The position numbers and the translations under genes were made by a program. Positions 45,158-49,615 of a stretch of 49,615 bases of DNA are shown one piece after another; position 1 is the stretch's first letter; each line of letters begins with the position of its first letter. The notes beneath the pieces are model-generated. The model saw only the letters and a program-made list of their open reading frames with translations, had not been told where the DNA came from and ran no database searches. Source of the stretch: Rhodocyclaceae bacterium (GTDB lineage: Bacteria; Pseudomonadota; Gammaproteobacteria; Burkholderiales; Rhodocyclaceae); assembly GCA_018262775.1 (NCBI GenBank), contig JADFDU010000015.1:1-49615 (forward strand), in the 5' to 3' direction.

Positions 45158-46604
45158 CCTCTTTTCTGTCCGGGGAGTCGGACAGCAGGCCATACGCAGC
45201 CAGCTTTTCGTACAGCTGGGCACGGCTGATATGCAGAAGTTTGGCAGCATTCAGTTTGATACCTCGGGCGGCTACCAGCGCCTTGATGATCTCGGCCTTC
45301 TCTGTGATGGCAACCACCTCCCGCAAGGCTCGGACCTCACCTTCCCTAGTCGCCTCCGCCACCACCGCGACGGAAGCTGTAACCGGCAAGTCGTCGAAAT
45401 GCTCAGCGTTCAATAGGCGGGCATCGTGTCTTGCCGCAGCCAGTTGCAAGATATTGCCGAGCTCACGCACATTGCCCGGCCAATGATAGGCGCCGAGCCG
45501 AGCCATTCCCTCAGCCGAAATCGACTTGACAGGTTCACCGGCCTTTTCCGCGATTTGTTCAAGGAAGGTTTCGCATAGCACCGGCAGATCCCCCAGCCGC
45601 TCACGCAAGGACGGCAGGCGGATCGGCAAAACGTTCAGGCGGTAGTAGAGGTCGGCACGAAAACTGCCTGCATCGACCATGGCCTTGAGGTCACGGCTGG
45701 TGGCGGCAATTACCCGCACGTCGATGCTTCGCAACCGGTTCGAACCGATCGGCTCGACCTCGCCTTCCTGCAGCACACGTAGCAGTTTGGCCTGCAGCAT
45801 GAGAGGCATGTCTCCCACCTCGTCGAGGAACAGGGTACCGCCGTCGGCGAATTGAAACTTGCCCGGGCGCGACTTCGGGCCGGCGCCGGTATAGGCGCCC
45901 GGCTCTACGCCGAACAATTCCGCCTCCAGCAGCGTCTCGGGAATGGCGGCCGCATTCAGACTCACCAGGGGTTTGCCGGCACGCTGGCTGGCGCCGTGAA
46001 TGGCATGCGCCATCAGTTCCTTGCCGGTACCGGTTTCGCCGAGCAGCAGGACAGTGGCGTCACGCTCAGCAGCGCGGCGCGCCTGATCCTTGACCTCGCG
46101 CAGCCGTGGCGAAACCCCGACCATCTGGCTGAAACGATACTTGGCCTGCCGCGTCTCCGCCAGCTCGCGGTGCGCGCTGGCAAGATCGGCCTGCATCTGT
46201 TGAAACTTGGAAACGATCGGCTTGAGGGCCTGCACCCGATCGTAGAGGATGACCCCCAGGCCGCCAATGACGGTGCCGGTTTCATCCTGCAGCGGGATGC
46301 GGGAAACCACGACCTGGCGCGAACCGATGGCGAAGACATCCAGCAGTTCGGCCCGCCCGCTCTCCATCACATGCCGCAAGCGGCTGTTCGGGATGACTTC
46401 CTCGATCACTCGGCCTTCGATCGAATCAGCTCCGTTCCATCCCAGGAGTGCCTTGTACTTGTCGTTGATCCAGGTAATGCGACCGGTCCGATCCACCACC
46501 ACTGCGCCCTCGTAGAGGCTGTCGAAAAGGCGCAACAGGGTGTTGGACGCAAGACTGCGAACGTCAGCGTCGTTGGTAAGGCCTGGGCGTGACGGGCGGC
46601 TCAT
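45150..46604 (-). CDS. PAS-AAA+ sigma-54-dependent activator
   Basis: This 484-residue protein has an N-terminal PAS domain (about 22-125), a short coiled coil, the AAA+ domain with Walker A GETGTGKE (189-196), GAYTGA loop (236-241, a Tyr variant of GAFTGA) and Walker [13 protein letters not shown], and a C-terminal Fis-type HTH (about 445-470, [18 protein letters not shown]). There is no receiver domain, so a ligand or PAS signal is likely. ATG 46604 was chosen; the frame extends to 46664 without a better ribosome site. It is next to the liv operon, which has a matching promoter and three palindromes, so it is probably the operon's activator. Confidence 0.9.
   Translation of the reverse strand: MSRPSRPGLTNDADVRSLASNTLLRLFDSLYEGAVVVDRTGRITWINDKYKALLGWNGADSIEGRVIEEVIPNSRLRHVMESGRAELLDVFAIGSRQVVVSRIPLQDETGTVIGGLGVILYDRVQALKPIVSKFQQMQADLASAHRELAETRQAKYRFSQMVGVSPRLREVKDQARRAAERDATVLLLGETGTGKELMAHAIHGASQRAGKPLVSLNAAAIPETLLEAELFGVEPGAYTGAGPKSRPGKFQFADGGTLFLDEVGDMPLMLQAKLLRVLQEGEVEPIGSNRLRSIDVRVIAATSRDLKAMVDAGSFRADLYYRLNVLPIRLPSLRERLGDLPVLCETFLEQIAEKAGEPVKSISAEGMARLGAYHWPGNVRELGNILQLAAARHDARLLNAEHFDDLPVTASVAVVAEATREGEVRALREVVAITEKAEIIKALVAARGIKLNAAKLLHISRAQLYEKLAAYGLLSDSPDRKEVV
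45166..45185. promoter_or_regulatory. Enhancer-like site 3, inside the activator's 3' end
   Basis: CTGTCCGGGGAGTCGGACAG matches the enhancer half-sites at 15 of 16 positions and lies 28 bp centre-to-centre from site 2. It is also coding sequence for the last residues of the activator. Confidence 0.65.
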
Positions 46605-46670
46605 GAGATGCGTTACCCCCGTGGAAGTTGACACATCATAGCGGCGGCTGTCTGCTGCCGCCACTCGGGC

Positions 46671-47474
46671 TCAAGGCGATTTTTGCGAATCTGCCTCGGA
46701 TCGGTCCAGTTCCCGCTCCATCTCGTCATCGGCCGGCGGAACGTAGTCGGATACCCCCGGCGGCTTCTGGACGAAGCGCGCCATGACGATGCCCAGTTCG
46801 TAGAGGAGGCACAGGGGCGTCGCCAGGAGGAACTGCGAGACCACGTCCGGCGGCGTGAAGACCGCCGCGATGATGAAGGCGCCAACGATGACATAGGGGC
46901 GCACTTCCTTCAGCTTGGCGATGCTCACGACACCCATGCGCACGAGCACGATTACCGCCACCGGCACCTCGAAGGTGACACCGAAGGCAATGAAGGTGGT
47001 CAGCACGAAGGACAGGTATTTCTCGATGTCCGTCATCCACGCCACGCCCTCCGGGGCCATCGCCGACATGAACTTGAACACTGTCGGAAAGACGATGAAA
47101 TAGGCGAAGGCCATGCCACAGAAGAACAGCAGCACGCTGACTACGGTCAGCGGAATAATCAGCTTTTTTTCATGAACGTACAGACCGGGCGCGACGAAGG
47201 ACCAGACCTGGAAGAGCACATACGGCAGGGCTATGAGAAAGGCCACCAGCAGCGCCACCTTCATGGGCACGATGAAGACGCCGACAACATCGGTGGCAAT
47301 CATCTGGCCGCCCTGTGGCAGGGCTGCCAGCATGGGTTGCGCAACGATGGCATACAGTTCCTTCGCCCAGGGGAAAAGGCAGAGGAAAACAATCAATATC
47401 GCGATAAATGCCCGAATCAGCCGCGTCCGCAGCTCGACCAGATGGGAAATGAAGGTGTCCTGCGCTTCCGTCAT
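46671..47474 (-). CDS. tatC: Sec-independent protein translocase TatC
   Basis: This 267-residue inner-membrane protein has six predicted helices. It keeps the N-terminal signal-recognition segment ISHLVELRTRL with the conserved Glu, FAPGLYVHEKK and VFTPPDVVSQ. It forms the receptor for twin-arginine signal peptides with TatB. ATG 47474 gives the normal N-terminus, 7 bp after tatB; the longer open frame overlaps tatB. The C-terminal tail is acidic. The opposite side of the gene borders the sigma-54 activator. Confidence 0.97.
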   Translation of the reverse strand: MTEAQDTFISHLVELRTRLIRAFIAILIVFLCLFPWAKELYAIVAQPMLAALPQGGQMIATDVVGVFIVPMKVALLVAFLIALPYVLFQVWSFVAPGLYVHEKKLIIPLTVVSVLLFFCGMAFAYFIVFPTVFKFMSAMAPEGVAWMTDIEKYLSFVLTTFIAFGVTFEVPVAVIVLVRMGVVSIAKLKEVRPYVIVGAFIIAAVFTPPDVVSQFLLATPLCLLYELGIVMARFVQKPPGVSDYVPPADDEMERELDRSEADSQKSP

Positions 47475-47481
47475 CGGGGAT

Positions 47482-47907
47482 TCAGGTGGTTTTCTTCGAT
47501 GCAGCCTGCTCGGCATCGAAACCCAGTTCCAACTGCGGTGTGGCGTCCAAGGCTTCTGCCGGCAGTGCGGCAACAGTGTCGCCAGTCTCGGCGTCCGGAG
47601 CAACGCCGGCCTCGATCGGTTCCATCTGCGATAGCGACTCGTTCAGCGTGCTTTCCATGCTGCTGAAATCCTGCTTCAGGTCAGACTCCAGCGAACGGGC
47701 CGATTCCACGACCTGCTGCTGCATCTTTTTCAGTTCTTCGAGCTGGATTTCCCGGTTGATGTCCGCCTTGACGTCGCCGACATAGCGTTGCAGGCGGCCG
47801 AGCAGGTGGCCCGCCGTGCGCGCGAGTCCCGGCAAGCGTTCAGGGCCGATGACGACGAGCGCCACCAGAGCGATCAGGATCAGCTCGGAAAAAGCGATGT
47901 CAAACAT
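47482..47907 (-). CDS. tatB: Sec-independent protein translocase TatB
   Basis: This 141-residue protein has one N-terminal helix (FDIAFSELILIALVALVVIG), the conserved Glu and hinge PERLPGLAR, then a long amphipathic helix and an acidic variable tail. It partners TatC in recognising folded export substrates. It lies between tatA and tatC on the same strand. Confidence 0.97.
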   Translation of the reverse strand: MFDIAFSELILIALVALVVIGPERLPGLARTAGHLLGRLQRYVGDVKADINREIQLEELKKMQQQVVESARSLESDLKQDFSSMESTLNESLSQMEPIEAGVAPDAETGDTVAALPAEALDATPQLELGFDAEQAASKKTT

Positions 47908-47973
47908 GGGTCGTGAGGCGCAATGGGAAAGGGGCGAGGCGGACAGGCTGCAGGCCTCGCACCTCGCGCCAGA

Positions 47974-48201
47974 CTAACTTTTGGTTTTCTCTTTGACTTC
48001 GCCTTCGAAGGTCTGCCCCGTCACCTGCTGCGGCGGCGCGGAATCTGCGGATTTCTCCGACGAACCTTCCTTGATACCATCCTTGAAGCCCTTGACGGCC
48101 CCGCCCAGGTCCTGGCCGATATTGCGCAGCTTCTTGGTGCCAAAAATCAGCACGATGATCAGCAGAACGATCAGCCAATGCCAGATGCTGAATGAACCCA
48201 T
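47974..48201 (-). CDS. tatA: Sec-independent protein translocase TatA
   Basis: This 75-residue protein has the start [20 protein letters not shown], the [14 protein letters not shown] hinge and amphipathic helix, and a charged tail. It oligomerises to form the Tat pore. It precedes tatB by 66 bp and follows the HIT-family gene by 15 bp. Confidence 0.97.
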   Translation of the reverse strand: MGSFSIWHWLIVLLIIVLIFGTKKLRNIGQDLGGAVKGFKDGIKEGSSEKSADSAPPQQVTGQTFEGEVKEKTKS

Positions 48202-48216
48202 TGCCTTCTCCTATTG

Positions 48217-48564
48217 CTATCGCTTGAGCATTCCCGGCAGAACGTCCGGGCCACCGATGACATGAACGTGCACATGATACACCTCCTGCCGCCCCACTCG
48301 ACCGGTGTTGATGATGCTGCGGAAACCGTCCGTGGCGCCCTGCTCGCGCGCCAGCCGGCCGGCCAGTGCCAGGATTCTGCCCAGGGCGGCTTCGTCTTTC
48401 GGCTCGCATTCGTAGAGCGATGGCACATGCGCTTTCGGGATCATGAGGAAATGCACCGGCGCGATGGGGTTGATGTCGTGAAAAGCGAAGATATGTTCGT
48501 CCTCGTAGATTTTTTTGCTGGGGATTTCCCCGCGCGCGATCTTGCAGAACAGGCAGTCGTTCAT
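48217..48564 (-). CDS. HIT-family nucleotide hydrolase (HinT-like)
   Basis: This 115-residue protein begins MNDCLFCKIARGEIPS and has the catalytic histidine triad YHVHVHVIGG. Such enzymes cleave nucleoside phosphoramidates or aminoacyl-adenylates. Cys-x-x-Cys (CLFC) may bind zinc. ATG 48564 is preferred over the longer frame. It lies between hisE and tatA, its usual neighbours. Confidence 0.95.
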   Translation of the reverse strand: MNDCLFCKIARGEIPSKKIYEDEHIFAFHDINPIAPVHFLMIPKAHVPSLYECEPKDEAALGRILALAGRLAREQGATDGFRSIINTGRVGRQEVYHVHVHVIGGPDVLPGMLKR

Positions 48565-48565
48565 G

Positions 48566-48892
48566 TCAGGCGTTACCCCGGCTCTTTTTCTCGTCAATCC
48601 CGGAAATGCCCTCGCGCCGGTGCAGTTCCGCCAGCACGTCGTCCGGTCCGAGGCCGAAATGTGTGAGCAGGATCAGGCTATGGAACCACAGGTCGGCCGT
48701 CTCGCGCACGATGTGAAGACGATCCTCGTCCTTCGCCGCCATGATGGTCTCGGCCGCTTCCTCGGCAATTTTTTTGCCGATGGCATCGGTGCCCTTGTGG
48801 TAGAGGCTTGCCACATAGGATGAATCCGGGGCAGCACCGCGGCGCTCCTTGAGCGTCTCGGCCAGTCGGTAGAGCACTTGGCAGTCGATCAT
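48566..48892 (-). CDS. hisE: Phosphoribosyl-ATP pyrophosphatase
   Basis: This 108-residue MazG-like all-alpha protein starts [19 protein letters not shown] and contains [22 protein letters not shown], the metal-binding acid cluster. It removes pyrophosphate from PR-ATP in histidine synthesis. ATG 48892 overlaps the hisI stop (ATGA). HisI and HisE are separate here, not fused as in enterobacteria. Confidence 0.96.
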   Translation of the reverse strand: MIDCQVLYRLAETLKERRGAAPDSSYVASLYHKGTDAIGKKIAEEAAETIMAAKDEDRLHIVRETADLWFHSLILLTHFGLGPDDVLAELHRREGISGIDEKKSRGNA

Positions 48893-49269
48893 TTGTAGAT
48901 CTCCTTCGGGTCCTTGATGACGGGATCGACGGCGACCCAGCGGCCATCCTCGAGTCTCTGAAAAAAGCAGCTGCGCCGCCCGGTATGGCAGGCGATGCCG
49001 CCGACCTGTGCAATCTTCAGCAGCAGCACGTCGTTGTCGCAATCGGTACGAATCTCGCTCACCTTCTGCGTATGGCCTGACTCCTCACCCTTGTGCCAGA
49101 GCTTCTTGCGCGAGCGCGACCAGTAGACCGCCTCGCCGCGCTTCAGCGTCTGCTCCAGGGATTCGCGATTCATCCAGGCAACCATGAGGATATCGCCCGT
49201 GGCGGCATCCTGCGCGATGGCCGGCGCCAGACCATCCTTGTCCCATTTGACTTCATCCAGTGCCGTCAT
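48889..49269 (-). CDS. hisI: Phosphoribosyl-AMP cyclohydrolase
   Basis: This 126-residue HisI has [35 protein letters not shown] and the zinc ligands in [10 protein letters not shown] and [11 protein letters not shown]. It opens the purine ring of PR-AMP. Both ends overlap neighbours by 4 bp (hisF stop, hisE start), so the three genes are tightly coupled. Confidence 0.97.
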   Translation of the reverse strand: MTALDEVKWDKDGLAPAIAQDAATGDILMVAWMNRESLEQTLKRGEAVYWSRSRKKLWHKGEESGHTQKVSEIRTDCDNDVLLLKIAQVGGIACHTGRRSCFFQRLEDGRWVAVDPVIKDPKEIYK

Positions 49270-49615
49270 AGCCTGACCTCGATGCCGCGCGCGCGCATGT
49301 ACTCCTTGGCCTCGCGCACGGTATGTTCACCGTAATGAAAAATACTGGCGGCCAGGACGGCGTCGGCACGCCCCTCCAGCACACCCTCGGCCAGATGCGC
49401 CAGCGTGCCGACGCCGCCGCTGGCGATAATCGGAATATCCACCGCATCCGCAATGGCGCGCGTCAGCGGCAGGTCGAAACCGATCTTGGTGCCGTCACGA
49501 TCCATACTGGTGAGAAGGATTTCGCCGGCGCCGAGCTGCTGCACGCGGCGCGCCCATTCGACGGCATCGATGCCGGAGCCCTTGCGGCCGCCGTGGGTGA
49601 ACACCTCCCAGCGGC
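49266..49615 (-). CDS. hisF: Imidazole glycerol phosphate synthase cyclase subunit, C-terminal part
   Basis: About 116 residues are visible, open to the window edge: [25 protein letters not shown] start, [20 protein letters not shown], with the catalytic Asp, and [16 protein letters not shown]. These are the second half of the HisF TIM barrel, which joins with HisH to make IGP and AICAR. The rest lies outside the window. The stop overlaps the hisI start. Confidence 0.97.
   Translation of the reverse strand, partial: RWEVFTHGGRKGSGIDAVEWARRVQQLGAGEILLTSMDRDGTKIGFDLPLTRAIADAVDIPIIASGGVGTLAHLAEGVLEGRADAVLAASIFHYGEHTVREAKEYMRARGIEVRL

Overview
This 49.6 kb window is GC-rich chromosomal DNA, gap-poor, with strong codon-position bias and many long antisense shadow frames. 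Gene content points to a betaproteobacterium, most likely a Rhodocyclales-type aromatic degrader (Azoarcus/Thauera/Sulfuritalea-like). The reasons are a bzd-type benzoyl-CoA reductase subunit next to an FNR-type site, aerobic phenylacetate genes, several aryl-CoA/acyl-CoA enzymes with TetR/MarR control, liv-type ABC importers, a sigma-54 regulator, and the hisF-hisI-hisE-HIT-tatABC and htrA/nif3 genes, which I recall as neighbours in related bacteria. No rRNA, tRNA, CRISPR, phage or insertion sequence was seen. The taxonomic call is inference.

Layout. (1) 1-610: the 3' end of an OGT-like glycosyltransferase. (2) 698-13252, minus strand: a compact eight-gene signalling operon. In transcription order it encodes a CHASE2-Ser/Thr kinase, a PP2C phosphatase, a double-FHA protein, a CHASE2-adenylate cyclase, a metallo-beta-lactamase-fold phosphodiesterase, a cyclic-nucleotide-binding/rhodanese fusion, a GAF-type IV pilus/type II secretion ATPase and a GAF-HD-GYP protein. 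It joins Ser/Thr phosphorylation, cAMP and c-di-GMP in one transcription unit. (3) 13558-20522: sucCD, then paaY facing paaG-paaI-paaJ-paaK. (4) 20705-23304: an orphan PAS/GAF histidine kinase overlapping a methyltransferase. (5) 23320-31262: an aryl/alicyclic acyl-CoA regulon with a TetR regulator, two crotonases, a BadH-like dehydrogenase, a CoA ligase, an acyl-CoA dehydrogenase and a solitary BzdO-type reductase subunit. Four copies of a 20-bp palindrome (ATGAATGA-N4-TCATTCAT) lie at the regulator and at each promoter region, and an FNR-like box precedes bzdO. (6) 31431-35374: a feruloyl-CoA synthase overlapping a periplasmic binding protein, divergent from a TetR regulator with an extra N-terminal HTH region. 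(7) 35428-39961: FAH-family hydrolase/MarR pair, drug-efflux MFS, Nif3 and HtrA. (8) 40090-46604: a complete liv-type importer with a -24/-12 promoter and three enhancer-like palindromes beside a sigma-54 activator. (9) 46671-49615: tatC, tatB, tatA, HIT, hisE, hisI and partial hisF.

The most unusual small-scale feature is a roughly 130-155 bp element present twice (15638-15792 and 25754-25881). Both copies lie directly before a minus-strand gene, sucC and a crotonase gene. Each copy encodes a related 42-51 residue peptide with its own ribosome site, and its stop codon touches or overlaps the next start. Each copy also keeps hairpins despite base changes, and one stem has a compensatory pair. 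It could be a translationally coupled leader, a structured RNA, or a mobile repeat that supplies a ribosome-binding site.
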